58,340 nucleotides of DNA from Bacillus sanguinis (GTDB taxonomy: Bacteria; Bacillota; Bacilli; Bacillales; Bacillaceae_G), in contig NZ_BOQB01000056.1 in assembly GCF_018332475.1 (NCBI RefSeq), forward strand, positions 1 to 58,340, given 5' to 3'. Both the position numbers and the translations under genes were made by a program. The notes under the pieces were generated by a model. That model was not told the DNA's origin. It made no database searches and was given only the letters and a program-made list of their open reading frames with translations. Of the stretch, positions 43,091 to 55,587 are shown piece after piece. Within the stretch, counting starts at the first letter, position 1, and every line of letters begins with the position of its first letter.

Positions 43091-44391
43091 TGTTTCGTAC
43101 AATCTCCAACTTTATGCGCGTTGCTGAGATAAGACGTAAAATATTATTCACTTTAGCGATGTTAATCGTATTCAGGATTGGCACGTTTATCCCCGTGCCA
43201 TTTACAAATGGAGACGTACTGAAAGCACAAGATCAATTAAATGCCTTAGGTATCCTAAATACATTTGGCGGTGGCGCCTTGAAAAACTTCTCCATCTTTG
43301 CGATGGGAATCATGCCGTATATTACAGCATCCATCATCGTGCAATTATTGCAGATGGATGTTGTTCCTAAATTTTCGGAATGGTCGAAGCAAGGTGAAAT
43401 GGGCCGTCGTAAACTAACGCAATTCACGCGTTACTTTACAATTGTTCTTGCGTTTATTCAGGGGTTTGGTATGTCAATCGGTTTTAACGGTATGGTAGGT
43501 GGGCAATTAATTTTGAATCCAGGTTGGAGCACTTATTTATACATTGCTACGGTACTGACTGCTGGTACTGCATTTTTAATGTGGTTAGGTGAACAGATTA
43601 CAGCTAAAGGTGTAGGTAATGGTATTTCCATCCTTATCTTTGGTGGTATTGCCGCAGCGATCCCAAGTGTTATATCTCAAGTGTATCAGCAACAGTTTCA
43701 AAATATCGGAGATCAATTGTTCATGAGTATCGTTAAAGTTGCATTGATCTTACTAGCTGTGCTAGCAGTTATTGTGGGTGTTATTTTCATTCAACAAGCT
43801 GTTAGAAAGATCCCAATTCAATATGCGAAGCGTGTAACAGGAGGAAATGGTGGTTATGCTGGAGCACAAAACACGCATTTACCCCTTAAGGTAAATAGTG
43901 CTGGTGTTATTCCAGTAATTTTTGCTGTTTCATTCTTAATTACGCCTCCGACTATTGCACAGTTCTTCCCGAAACATGATGTATCGCAGTGGATTATTGC
44001 AAACTTTAACTATTCTCACCCAGTGGGAATGATCATATATGTTGCGCTCATTGTAGCCTTCACATATTTCTATGCGTTTGTTCAGGTTAATCCAGAGCAA
44101 ATGTCAGAGAATCTAAACAAACAAGGTGGATATGTTCCAGGTATTCGTCCGGGTAAGAATACGGAACAATATCTAACAAAAATCTTGTATCGTTTGACCT
44201 TTGTAGGATCAATTTTCCTAGCAGCGATTGCAATCTTACCAGTTATCTTTACGAAGCTGGGAAATCTTCCTCCATCTGCACAGATTGGTGGAACGAGTAT
44301 GTTAATCGTTGTCGGCGTTGCTTTAGAAACAATGAAGCAGCTAGAAAGCCAACTGGTAAAACGCCATTACAAAGGGTTTATCAAGCAGTGA
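43090..44391 (+). CDS. secY: Preprotein translocase channel subunit SecY
   Basis: 433 aa, ten membrane helices. It forms the Sec channel with SecE (16898) and SecG. Visible: the plug region after GDVLKAQDQL, FAMGIMPYITASIIVQLL, the cytoplasmic loops that bind SecA/ribosome around KRVTGGNGGYAGAQNTHLPLK, and the GIRPGKNTEQYL segment. ATG overlaps the rplO stop by one base, with GATCA-poor spacing but coupled translation; GTTGAGGTG is the likely site. Confidence 0.98.
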   Translation: MFRTISNFMRVAEIRRKILFTLAMLIVFRIGTFIPVPFTNGDVLKAQDQLNALGILNTFGGGALKNFSIFAMGIMPYITASIIVQLLQMDVVPKFSEWSKQGEMGRRKLTQFTRYFTIVLAFIQGFGMSIGFNGMVGGQLILNPGWSTYLYIATVLTAGTAFLMWLGEQITAKGVGNGISILIFGGIAAAIPSVISQVYQQQFQNIGDQLFMSIVKVALILLAVLAVIVGVIFIQQAVRKIPIQYAKRVTGGNGGYAGAQNTHLPLKVNSAGVIPVIFAVSFLITPPTIAQFFPKHDVSQWIIANFNYSHPVGMIIYVALIVAFTYFYAFVQVNPEQMSENLNKQGGYVPGIRPGKNTEQYLTKILYRLTFVGSIFLAAIAILPVIFTKLGNLPPSAQIGGTSMLIVVGVALETMKQLESQLVKRHYKGFIKQ

Positions 44392-44397
44392 GTAAGT

Positions 44398-44429
44398 GGG
44401 AAGTATTATCTTCCCTACATGCTCATGTA
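44398..44429 (+). other. Two small hairpins between secY and adk
   Basis: GGGAAG (44398-44403), loop TATTAT, CTTCCC (44410-44415), then ACATG/CATGT around CT (about 44417-44428). No U-tract follows. They lie 19 bases before the adk start. Confidence 0.55.
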
Positions 44430-44435
44430 CTCTGA

Positions 44436-45097
<662 letters not shown>

Positions 45098-45098
<1 letters not shown>

Positions 45099-45844
45099 TG
45101 ATAATCTGCAAAACTCCTCGCGAGATAGAAATCATGCGAGAAGCTGGCAGGATCGTTGCTTTAACTCATCAAGAGTTGAAACAGCACATTACTCCAGGAA
45201 TTACAACGAAAGAGCTCGATCAAATAGCGGAAAAGACGATTCAAAAATATGGTGCTACGCCATCTTTTAAAGGATACAACGGATTTCCGGGGAGCATATG
45301 TGCTTCTGTAAATGAAGAGCTTGTACACGGAATTCCAGGGAAGCGCAAACTCAAAGAGGGCGATATCATCAGTATCGATATTGGTGCGAAATACAATGGG
45401 TACCATGGCGATTCTGCATGGACGTATCCAGTTGGAAACATTTCTGAATCTGTTCAAAAGCTACTTGATGTCACAGAAAAATCGTTGTATCTTGGTCTAG
45501 AACAAGTAAAACCAGGCGAAAGATTATCAAATATCTCACATGCGGTTCAAACCCATGCTGAAGAGAATGGATTCTCGATCGTTAGGGAGTATGTTGGTCA
45601 CGGAATCGGGCAAGACTTACATGAGGACCCTCAAATCCCGCACTATGGTCCACCAAATAGAGGCCCTAGATTAAAGCCGGGAATGGTCATCTGTGTTGAG
45701 CCGATGGTGAATCAAGGAAGACGATATGTAAAAACACTATCTGATGACTGGACAGTGGTAACGGTAGATGGTAAATGGTGTGCCCATTTTGAGCACACGA
45801 TTGCTCTTACAGAAGCAGGATACGAAATCCTTACCACTTTATAA
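45098..45844 (+). CDS. map: Methionine aminopeptidase, type I
   Basis: 248 aa. Removes the initiator methionine from nascent proteins. All five metal ligands are present: D94, D105, H168, E201 and E232. It has no N-terminal zinc extension. ATG overlaps the adk stop; GGAGG in the adk end is the site. Its position before infA and the small r-proteins is standard. Confidence 0.97.
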
Positions 45845-45912
45845 GTAGCTGGCTCTCCGGGATTTCAGAGCAGTGTAAAATGTTACTGATTTGAAGAAGG
45901 GAGAACTATTGA

Positions 45913-46131
45913 ATGGCTAAAGATGATGTAATTGAAGTCGAAGGTACCGTTCTTGAAACGTTGCCAAATGCTATGTTCAAAGTAGAATTAGAGAATGGGC
46001 ATGTCGTATTGGCTCACGTTTCTGGTAAAATCCGTATGAACTTCATTCGTATTTTACCAGGAGACAAAGTTACGGTAGAATTATCTCCGTACGATTTAAA
46101 TCGTGGTCGTATTACGTACCGTTTTAAATAA
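45913..46131 (+). CDS. infA: Translation initiation factor IF-1
   Basis: 72 aa OB-fold that blocks the A site during initiation. [21 protein letters not shown] and [13 protein letters not shown] are conserved. GAAGGGAGA serves ATG 45913. Followed by rpmJ. Confidence 0.98.
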   Translation: MAKDDVIEVEGTVLETLPNAMFKVELENGHVVLAHVSGKIRMNFIRILPGDKVTVELSPYDLNRGRITYRFK

Positions 46132-46136
46132 TATAG

Positions 46137-46667
<531 letters not shown>

Positions 46668-46670
46668 TAA

Positions 46671-47081
<411 letters not shown>

Positions 47082-47110
47082 TTTTTCTGTATAGAATTTT
47101 CCCTTTTGTC

Positions 47111-47116
47111 TATAAT
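47111..47116 (+). promoter_or_regulatory. rpoA promoter -10 candidate
   Basis: TATAAT at 47111-47116 in the rpsK-rpoA gap. The -35 position (TGTATA, 47088-47093, 17-bp spacer) matches only 3 of 6 bases. A dedicated rpoA promoter is possible but not proven. Confidence 0.4.
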
Positions 47117-47195
47117 GGATATGATGCATTATCGAGAAATTTCGTACAGAAACATCGCTTGTTGTGCACAATCGGGAACTGCCTAAGGGGGACTT

Positions 47196-47228
47196 TCGGT
47201 TAGACAGGGGTTGTACCTTTGTTTAACC
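47196..47228 (+). promoter_or_regulatory. Structured rpoA leader
   Basis: CGGTTAGAC (47196-47204) pairs with GTTTAACCG (47220-47228) with one G-U pair; AGG/CCT can close the inner loop. No U-tract follows. The stretch 47150-47250 is GC-rich compared with its flanks. It ends about 17 bases before the ribosome binding site. Confidence 0.55.
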
Positions 47229-47261
47229 GGGGTTTCGACGTTTTGAAGGAGGGTTTAGTTA

Positions 47262-48206
47262 ATGATTGAAATCGAAAAGCCGAAAATCGAAACGGTTGAA
47301 CTTAACGAAGATGCTAAATATGGTAAATTCGTAATTGAACCGCTTGAGCGTGGATATGGTACTACTTTGGGTAACTCCTTACGTCGTATTCTTTTATCCT
47401 CACTCCCTGGTGCCGCTGTTACTGCTATCCAAATCGATGGCGTATTACATGAATTTTCAACAGTTGAGGGCGTAGTAGAAGACGTTACGACGATCATCTT
47501 AAACTTGAAAAAGTTAGCTCTTAAAATCTACTCTGAAGAAGAGAAGACGTTGGAAATTGATGTGCAGGGCGAAGGTATTGTCACAGCTGCTGATATTACT
47601 CACGATAGTGATGTAGAAATCTTAAATCCAGATTTACACATTGCAACGTTAGCAAAGGATGCGCATTTCCGCGTGCGTTTAACTGCAAAGCGTGGCCGTG
47701 GGTATACGCCAGCTGATGCAAATAAAAGCGAAGATCAACCAATAGGAGTAATTCCTATTGATTCTATTTATACTCCAGTATCACGTGTGACTTACCAAGT
47801 GGAAAAGACACGTGTCGGACAAGTGGCTAATTATGATAAGCTTACGCTTGATGTATGGACGGATGGAAGCATCGGGCCAAAAGAAGCTATCTCTTTAGGT
47901 GCCAAAATCTTAACTGAGCATTTAAATATCTTTGTTGGTTTAACTGATGAAGCACAAAATGCTGAGATTATGGTCGAGAAGGAAGAAGATCAAAAAGAGA
48001 AAGTTCTTGAGATGACTATCGAGGAACTAGATCTTTCTGTTCGTTCTTATAATTGCCTTAAACGTGCAGGAATTAATACTGTACAAGAGCTTGCGAACAA
48101 AACAGAAGAAGATATGATGAAAGTTCGTAACTTAGGACGTAAATCCTTAGAAGAAGTTAAACATAAACTTGAGGAATTAGGTTTAGGTTTACGTAAAGAC
48201 GACTGA
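47262..48206 (+). CDS. rpoA: DNA-directed RNA polymerase subunit alpha
   Basis: 314 aa. The N-terminal domain (about 1-228) dimerises and nucleates the polymerase; [21 protein letters not shown] is diagnostic. An acidic linker leads to the C-terminal domain (about 245-314), which binds UP elements and regulators ([28 protein letters not shown]). GAAGGAGGG serves ATG 47262. rplQ follows after 35 bases. Confidence 0.99.
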
Positions 48207-48241
48207 GGATTTAAACCCATCAACAAAGGAGGGAACTACGA

Positions 48242-48604
48242 ATGGCATACAGAAAATTAGGCCGTACAAGTGCGCAACGTAAAGCTATGTTACGTGACTT
48301 AGCTACTGATTTAATTATCAACGAGCGCATCCAAACGACAGAAACTCGTGCAAAAGAACTTCGTTCTGTAGTGGAAAAAATGATCACTTTAGGTAAACGC
48401 GGAGATCTTCATGCTCGCCGTCAAGCAGCAGCTTTCATTCGCAATGAAGTAGCTAACGCTGAGACTGGTCAAGATGCACTTCAAAAATTATTCGCTGATG
48501 TAGCTCCACGCTATGCTGAGCGCCAAGGCGGATACACTCGTATTGCAAAAATTGGTCCACGTCGCGGAGACGCAGCACCAATGGTAATTATCGAGTTAGT
48601 ATAA
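48242..48604 (+). CDS. rplQ: 50S ribosomal protein L17
   Basis: 120 aa. Sits near the tunnel exit. [20 protein letters not shown] and the [19 protein letters not shown] tail are diagnostic. AAAGGAGGG serves ATG 48242. It ends the alpha operon; a terminator follows. Confidence 0.98.
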
Positions 48605-48612
48605 TGATAATT

Positions 48613-50394
<1,782 letters not shown>

Positions 50395-50407
<13 letters not shown>

Positions 50408-51189
50408 TTATTGGAAGGTATATTCCAGGGAATTCCCTTATTCATCAACTTGATCCACGTACGAAGCTGCTGATTGTCTTTTTATATGTATTTGTTGTTT
50501 TCTTAGCAAATAATGCGATTTCATATGGATTTTTATTTTTATATGCACTCATTGCTTTATTTTTTGCAAAAGTGCCGATTCGTTATGTACTTTCGGGCTT
50601 AAAACCAATTCTATGGATTTTTCTTTTTACATTTTTCCTGCATATTTTTACAAATAAAGAAGGGGAAGTACTATTCCAGCTTGGTTGGTTTTCGATACAT
50701 GAAAAAGGATTAGAGCAAGGGATATACATTTCTATACGATTCTTCGTTATTATTTTAATGACGACATTATTAACGTTAACGACGACACCTATTGAGATTA
50801 CGGATGGTTTGGAGACGTTATTAAAGCCGTTGAAGCGTATAAAAGTTCCTGTTCATGAAATCGCATTAATGATGTCAATTTCTCTTCGTTTTATTCCGAC
50901 ATTAATGGATGAAACGAGTAAAATAATGAAAGCACAAGCGTCACGTGGTATTGATTTCGCAGGAGGACCGATAAAAGATAGGATGAAAGCTATTATTTCA
51001 CTACTTGTTCCTCTATTTATCAGTGCTTTTAAGCGTGCTGAGGACTTAGCAATTGCTATGGAAGCACGTGGGTATCAAAGTGGCGAAGGACGTACTAAAT
51101 TTAGGCAACTACGCTGGAAAACAAGCGATACAGTAACGATTGTAAGCTTACTTTGTTTAGCTTGTATTTTGGCATGGGTGCGATCGTAA
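50395..51189 (+). CDS. ecfT: ECF transporter transmembrane subunit EcfT
   Basis: 264 aa membrane protein that couples EcfA1/A2 to the S subunits. Several hydrophobic helices; the C-terminal cytoplasmic part carries coupling motifs with ARG seen as QASRGIDF and EARGYQ. The AAAGGTGG site in ecfA2 serves ATG 50395. No S component is encoded nearby, consistent with a shared, group II module. Confidence 0.96.
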
Positions 51190-51203
51190 TGGAGAATAGA
51201 GAA

Positions 51204-51947
51204 ATGGATAGAATAAAATGTACGGTTGCATATGATGGCATGCATTTTTGTGGTTATCAAATTCAGCCGCAGCATCGTACTGTTCAACAAGAGATTGAGA
51301 AAGCTTTGCAGAAATTGCATAAAGGAGAACTTGTTCGTGTTCAGGCATCGGGCAGAACGGATTCTACTGTTCACGCCAAAGGACAAGTAATACACTTTGA
51401 TACACCGTTGTCCCTTGAAGAGTGGCAATGGAGTAATGCATTAAACACAATGTTGCCAGATGATATTGTTATCAGGCAGGTAGAGAAAAAAACAGAAGAA
51501 TTTCATGCGCGTTACGGTGTCGAGAGAAAAGAATATCGTTATCGTGTATTATTATCAAAGACTGCGGATGTATTCCGTAGAAATTACGTATATCAATATC
51601 CATATCCGCTCGAAATAAACTCTATAAGAAAAGCGATTCCTTATTTTATTGGAACGCATGATTTCACTTCTTTTTGTTCGGCAAAAACTGACAAAAAAGA
51701 TAAGGTGCGAACAATTTATGAAATTGAGCTAATTGAGCAAGACGATGAATTAATTTTTCGTTTTGTAGGTAATGGATTTTTATATAATATGGTCAGAATT
51801 ATTGTTGGTACGTTACTGAGCGTAGGGCAAGGAAAGCTTGATCCAGATAGCATTCCAGAGATTCTAGCGAAACAAAATCGTCAGTTTGCTGGAAAGATGG
51901 CTCCTGGTCATGGGCTTTACTTATGGCAGGTAAACTATAACAACTAA
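51204..51947 (+). CDS. truA: tRNA pseudouridine(38-40) synthase TruA
   Basis: 247 aa. Makes pseudouridine at tRNA positions 38-40 in the anticodon arm. The catalytic aspartate D53 lies in [14 protein letters not shown]; the C-terminal [14 protein letters not shown] segment is diagnostic. ATG 51204 is chosen with GGAG (51191-51194) as site; an in-frame ATG 51189 overlaps the ecfT stop and would remove that site. Confidence 0.96.
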   Translation: MDRIKCTVAYDGMHFCGYQIQPQHRTVQQEIEKALQKLHKGELVRVQASGRTDSTVHAKGQVIHFDTPLSLEEWQWSNALNTMLPDDIVIRQVEKKTEEFHARYGVERKEYRYRVLLSKTADVFRRNYVYQYPYPLEINSIRKAIPYFIGTHDFTSFCSAKTDKKDKVRTIYEIELIEQDDELIFRFVGNGFLYNMVRIIVGTLLSVGQGKLDPDSIPEILAKQNRQFAGKMAPGHGLYLWQVNYNN

Positions 51948-51965
51948 TCCTGGTGTAACATTTGC

Positions 51966-51994
51966 TTGACATTAGAAACTCAAAAGTATATCAT
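51966..51994 (+). promoter_or_regulatory. rplM-rpsI promoter
   Basis: TTGACA (51966-51971), 17-bp spacer, TATCAT (51989-51994). Just after truA; begins a leader of about 100 bases. Confidence 0.82.
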
Positions 51995-52002
51995 AACATA
52001 TG

Positions 52003-52092
52003 GTATTGTTTCTAAAACCACGATTAGCCCCGGAAGGAAATCGTGTTTAAGATAAACAATAGATTTTTTCTATGGAAAAGATAACGAGGAGG
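52003..52092 (+). promoter_or_regulatory. L13 leader RNA
   Basis: Between promoter and rplM: outer helix ATTGTTT (52005-52011) with AAACAAT (52054-52060), enclosing CCACGATT with AATCGTG around AGCCCCGGAAGGA. A second small hairpin ATAG/CTAT follows. Position and shape match the L13 leader of Firmicutes, thought to be an autoregulatory site. Confidence 0.75.
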
Positions 52093-52099
52093 GAAACAC

Positions 52100-52537
52100 A
52101 TGCGTACGACTTTTATGGCAAAAGCTAACGAAGTTGAGCGTAAATGGTATGTGGTTGATGCTGAAGGTCAAACTTTAGGTCGCCTATCTACGGAAGTAGC
52201 ATCTATTTTACGCGGTAAAAACAAACCTACATTTACACCACACGTTGACACGGGTGATCATGTAATTATTATTAACGCTGAGAAAATTCATTTAACAGGT
52301 AATAAATTAAACGATAAAATTTACTACCGTCACACTAACCACCCAGGTGGACTTAAACAAAGAACAGCTCTAGAAATGCGTACAAACTACCCTGTACAAA
52401 TGTTAGAGCTTGCAATTAAAGGCATGCTTCCAAAAGGACGCTTAGGCCGTCAAGTTTCTAAGAAACTAAACGTGTATGCTGGAGCAGAGCATCCACACCA
52501 AGCACAAAAACCAGAAGTTTACGAACTTCGCGGATAA
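52100..52537 (+). CDS. rplM: 50S ribosomal protein L13
   Basis: 145 aa, early assembly protein. [21 protein letters not shown] and [21 protein letters not shown] are diagnostic. CGAGGAGGG serves ATG 52100. rpsI follows after 21 bases. Confidence 0.98.
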   Translation: MRTTFMAKANEVERKWYVVDAEGQTLGRLSTEVASILRGKNKPTFTPHVDTGDHVIIINAEKIHLTGNKLNDKIYYRHTNHPGGLKQRTALEMRTNYPVQMLELAIKGMLPKGRLGRQVSKKLNVYAGAEHPHQAQKPEVYELRG

Positions 52538-52558
52538 TTAATTAAAGGAGGGCTTACT

Positions 52559-52951
52559 TTGGCACAGGTTCAATACTATGGCACTGGACGTCGTAAGAGT
52601 TCAGTAGCGCGCGTACGCCTAGTTCCAGGCGAAGGACGCGTTATCATTAACGGTCGTGATTTTGAAAACTATATCCCATTTGCTGCATTACGTGAAGTAG
52701 TGAAACAACCTCTAGTTGCAACAGAAACTTTAGGTAACTACGATGTACTTGTAAACGTAAATGGTGGTGGATACACTGGTCAAGCTGGTGCTATTCGTCA
52801 CGGTATTTCTCGCGCTTTATTAAAAGCTGATCCAGAATACCGTCTAACACTAAAACGTGCAGGTCTATTAACTCGTGACGCACGTATGAAAGAGCGTAAA
52901 AAATACGGTCTTAAAGGCGCACGTCGTGCACCTCAGTTCTCAAAACGTTAA
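52559..52951 (+). CDS. rpsI: 30S ribosomal protein S9
   Basis: 130 aa. The basic tail ending in RRAPQFSKR reaches the P-site t[24 protein letters not shown] start is typical. It starts at TTG 52559 after AAGGAGGG. Closed by the terminator at 52966-52997. Confidence 0.98.
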
Positions 52952-52965
52952 TTTTTGCGAACTAC

Positions 52966-52997
52966 AAACCCCAACCATTTTGGTTGGGGTTTTTTTA
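52966..52997 (+). terminator. Terminator after rpsI
   Basis: AAACCCCAACCA (52966-52977), loop TTT, TGGTTGGGGTTT (52981-52992), then Ts to 52997. A perfect 12-bp stem. Confidence 0.95.
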
Positions 52998-53082
52998 TGT
53001 TTCATTCCTCTTTTGTAATTTTTGTAGTTTGGAATATTTTAGTGCTATCCTCTCGCGTATGCTTCTTCTTTAGAAGTTTAGA

Positions 53083-53096
53083 CTAATACGTATTAG
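53083..53096. promoter_or_regulatory. Perfect 14-bp palindrome before ybaK
   Basis: CTAATACGTATTAG, exact inverted repeat, immediately upstream of the GGGAGG site (53097-53102 region) of ybaK. Such a position suits an operator or an RNA hairpin masking the ribosome binding site. No function is established. Confidence 0.5.
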
Positions 53097-53113
53097 GGAG
53101 GTTTATAAGTACT

Positions 53114-53542
53114 ATGAATGTCATTGTCAGCTTACAAGAAAAACAAAAAGAAAAGCAGTTGAAATATGAACGGAAGATGCTGCGAGAATTATCATTAAAA
53201 ACGTTACGTTCAAATATTAGGGATGCCTTTCAGATGCAGGAACTTCATCGTCAGTATGAAGATTATTGTATTGAATTAGGGATAGAATCGTATTTATTAG
53301 GAGCGAGATACAGTAAGTTTGGTTATTATGGTGAATCATTCTTTGATGTGAAATATAGAGCCTTAGAAGAAGAGCAACAATTAACGGAAACGCTATTTCA
53401 ATTTTTAGCGAGCATGACCATGAGGGAAATTAAGTTACAAGATGAGGAATTACTTTTTGAATCTTGTCAGCAGTTCATCGGCTTATGGTGGCAGGAAGGA
53501 TATGAAAAAGGTGAAAGAAGATATCGATTAAAGCTTCATTAA
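53114..53542 (+). CDS. ybaK: Conserved protein YbaK (DUF2521-type)
   Basis: 142 aa, mostly helical and charged, with a lysine/glutamate-rich N-terminus (QEKQKEKQLKYERK). It matches the Bacillus YbaK proteins found just before cwlD; it is not the Cys-tRNA(Pro) deacylase of E. coli with the same name. Function is unknown; co-transcription with cwlD in B. subtilis hints at a sporulation link. TTAGGGAGG serves ATG 53114. Confidence 0.85.
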   Translation: MNVIVSLQEKQKEKQLKYERKMLRELSLKTLRSNIRDAFQMQELHRQYEDYCIELGIESYLLGARYSKFGYYGESFFDVKYRALEEEQQLTETLFQFLASMTMREIKLQDEELLFESCQQFIGLWWQEGYEKGERRYRLKLH

Positions 53543-53608
53543 GACAAGCATAAACTTTCCTCTTGTCCCATATAAGTAATTAGAGGGACTAGCTGGAGGA
53601 GGAAAGGT

Positions 53609-54322
53609 ATGAAGAGAATTCGAATTATCTCTTTTGCACTCGCTGCGGTTGTTTTGTTTTTTTTAGTCAAACAAGAATTTCAAATTACAAAATCGTGGCG
53701 AGCTTGGAATTTACCCTTATCGGGGAAAGTGATTGTGCTAGATGCTGGGCATGGTGGGCCAGACGGAGGGGCTGTTGGTGGAAAAGATATTATAGAAAAA
53801 GATATTACGCTTGAGATTACAAAGAAGGTACAAGATTATTTGCAAGAACAAGGTGCGCTAGTTATTTTAACACGTGAGGGAGATTATGATTTAGCTCAGA
53901 AAGATACAAAATCATATAGTAGACGTAAAGCAGAGGATTTAAAAAAGCGTGTAGAGATTATTAATAAACCTGATGTAGACTTTTTTGCGAGTATTCATTT
54001 AAATGCTTTAACTAGTAGTGGATCGAAAGGCGCACAAACGTTCTACTACCGTTCTTCGATTGAAAATGAACGTGCCGCGAAATTTATACAAGCTGAATTG
54101 AGAACGAGTTTAGAGAATACGAATCGTTCTGCTAAAACAATTTCTCATGTGTATTTATTAAAGTATGCGAAAACACCAGGTGCTTTAATTGAAGCTGGCT
54201 TTTTATCGAATGTAAATGAAAGGTATATGTTAAATTCGGAGAAATATCAGCAAAAGGTAGCGGCTGCAGTATATCGTGGTATATTACGTTATTTCACCGA
54301 AAAAGGAAATCCTCCAGAATAA
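53609..54322 (+). CDS. cwlD: Spore cortex N-acetylmuramoyl-L-alanine amidase CwlD
   Basis: 237 aa. Amidase_3 enzyme that removes peptides from muramic acid so that PdaA can make the muramic-delta-lactam of the spore cortex. Signal-like membrane helix (about 6-21), then zinc ligands H48 (DAGHGG), E63 and H130 (ASIHLNA) and catalytic E195 (ALIEAGFLSN). GGAGGAGG serves ATG 53609. Expected to be under SigE/SigG; no clear promoter is read here. The terminator overlaps its stop. Confidence 0.96.
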   Translation: MKRIRIISFALAAVVLFFLVKQEFQITKSWRAWNLPLSGKVIVLDAGHGGPDGGAVGGKDIIEKDITLEITKKVQDYLQEQGALVILTREGDYDLAQKDTKSYSRRKAEDLKKRVEIINKPDVDFFASIHLNALTSSGSKGAQTFYYRSSIENERAAKFIQAELRTSLENTNRSAKTISHVYLLKYAKTPGALIEAGFLSNVNERYMLNSEKYQQKVAAAVYRGILRYFTEKGNPPE

Positions 54323-54334
54323 GGAGGATTTTTT
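54307..54334 (+). terminator. Terminator overlapping the cwlD stop
   Basis: AAATCCTCC (54307-54315), loop AGAATAA holding the stop codon (54320-54322), GGAGGATTT (54323-54331), then TTT. The hairpin begins in the cwlD coding end. Confidence 0.92.
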
Positions 54335-54463
54335 GCGTTTCTCTCGTTAACGAAGTTTTCCGAAAATATGTTATACTGGAAATGTAAACGCATTTATTTT
54401 GAGAATAAAGAGAGACATTAAATTAACATTACGTTATTTTTCATACAGGGGGCTGGGCTAATT

Positions 54464-55531
54464 ATGGTAACGAAAGAGCAAGTAGTAGAAGCGTTAGAAG
54501 GGATTGTAGATCCGTTTTTACATAAAACGTTAAAAGAAACAGGGGCAATTAAAGAGGTAACAGTTAAGCCTGAGAAGGAACATGTAAGTGTTAAAATTGC
54601 AATTGTAAAAACCGGTACAGCGGAACAAATGCAATTGCAATCTGGAATTGTAAAGTTAGTAAAAGAACTAGGAGCAGCAACAGTAGGGCTTCGCTTTGCA
54701 GAATTTACAGAAGAGGAATTATCTCAGTTTGCACCAGAACAGGAAGAAGAGCAAACGGAATCTTTATTGTCACCAAATTCAAAAACGATATTTTTAGCAG
54801 TGGCGAGTGGAAAAGGTGGAGTCGGAAAATCAACAGTTTCTGTTAACCTTGCTATTGCTTTAGCTCGTCTAGGGAAAAAGGTTGGTATCATTGATGCCGA
54901 TATTTATGGTTTTAGTGTACCGGATATGATGGGGATAGAAAAGCGCCCTGTTGTAAGAGGAGATAGAATCATCCCAGTGGAACGTCTAGGTGTAAAGGTA
55001 ATCTCAATGGGGTTCTTTGTAGAAGATAACGCACCGGTTATTTGGAGAGGACCTATGCTTGGGAAAATGTTAAATCATTTCTTTACAGAAGTAGAGTGGG
55101 GAGATTTAGACTATTTAGTTTTAGATTTACCACCGGGTACAGGTGATGTTGCGCTAGACTTACATTCGATGTTGCCGGCTTGTAAAGAGATTATTGTAAC
55201 AACGCCACATCCAACAGCGGCATTTGTAGCAGCACGTGCTGGAGCTATGGCTTTACGTACAGAACATAGTATTCTTGGCGTTGTTGAAAATATGGCGTAT
55301 TTTGAAAGTAAAACAACTGGTGAAAAAGAATATGTGTTTGGAAGAGGTGGGGGAGATAAATTAGCTACAGAACTTCAAACGGAAGTACTTGGCCGAATCC
55401 CACTTCAACAACCTGATTGGAATAAAGAAGACTTTGCGCCGTCAGTATACGAGGATACACATACGACAGGTCTTATTTATCGTACGATAGCTGAGACAGT
55501 AATTGATAAAACAGCTGTTGCGCAAAAATAA
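54464..55531 (+). CDS. salA: Mrp/NBP35-family P-loop ATPase SalA
   Basis: 355 aa. An N-terminal MIP18/DUF59 domain (about 1-85) is followed by the Mrp ATPase domain with the deviant Walker A GKGGVGKST (116-124) and DLPPGTGDVAL. Related proteins carry iron-sulfur clusters, but the B. subtilis homologue SalA acts as a regulator affecting scoC and protease genes. The CxxC of cluster carriers is not seen in the C-terminal third, favouring the SalA role. The site is GGGGGCTGGG before ATG 54464. Confidence 0.92.
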   Translation: MVTKEQVVEALEGIVDPFLHKTLKETGAIKEVTVKPEKEHVSVKIAIVKTGTAEQMQLQSGIVKLVKELGAATVGLRFAEFTEEELSQFAPEQEEEQTESLLSPNSKTIFLAVASGKGGVGKSTVSVNLAIALARLGKKVGIIDADIYGFSVPDMMGIEKRPVVRGDRIIPVERLGVKVISMGFFVEDNAPVIWRGPMLGKMLNHFFTEVEWGDLDYLVLDLPPGTGDVALDLHSMLPACKEIIVTTPHPTAAFVAARAGAMALRTEHSILGVVENMAYFESKTTGEKEYVFGRGGGDKLATELQTEVLGRIPLQQPDWNKEDFAPSVYEDTHTTGLIYRTIAETVIDKTAVAQK

Positions 55532-55532
55532 A

Positions 55533-55576
55533 ATAATAATGAGTGGACGATACACATATTGTCCACTCATTATTAT
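55533..55576. terminator. Two-way terminator between salA and gerD
   Basis: ATAATAATGAGTGGAC (55533-55548) pairs perfectly over 16 bp with GTCCACTCATTATTAT (55561-55576). T-rich on the plus strand downstream (CGTTATTATTTTTA) and A/T-rich on the other, so it can serve the convergent genes salA (plus) and gerD (minus). Confidence 0.9.
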
Positions 55577-55587
55577 CGTTATTATTT

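Noticed and set aside
53114-53542. ybaK as Cys-tRNA(Pro) deacylase
   Set aside because: Only the name is shared with the E. coli protein; the sequence is a different helical Bacillus family.
54464-55531. salA as a plain iron-sulfur cluster carrier
   Set aside because: The C-terminal CxxC of cluster-carrying Mrp proteins is not visible; context and family favour the SalA regulator, though this is not certain.
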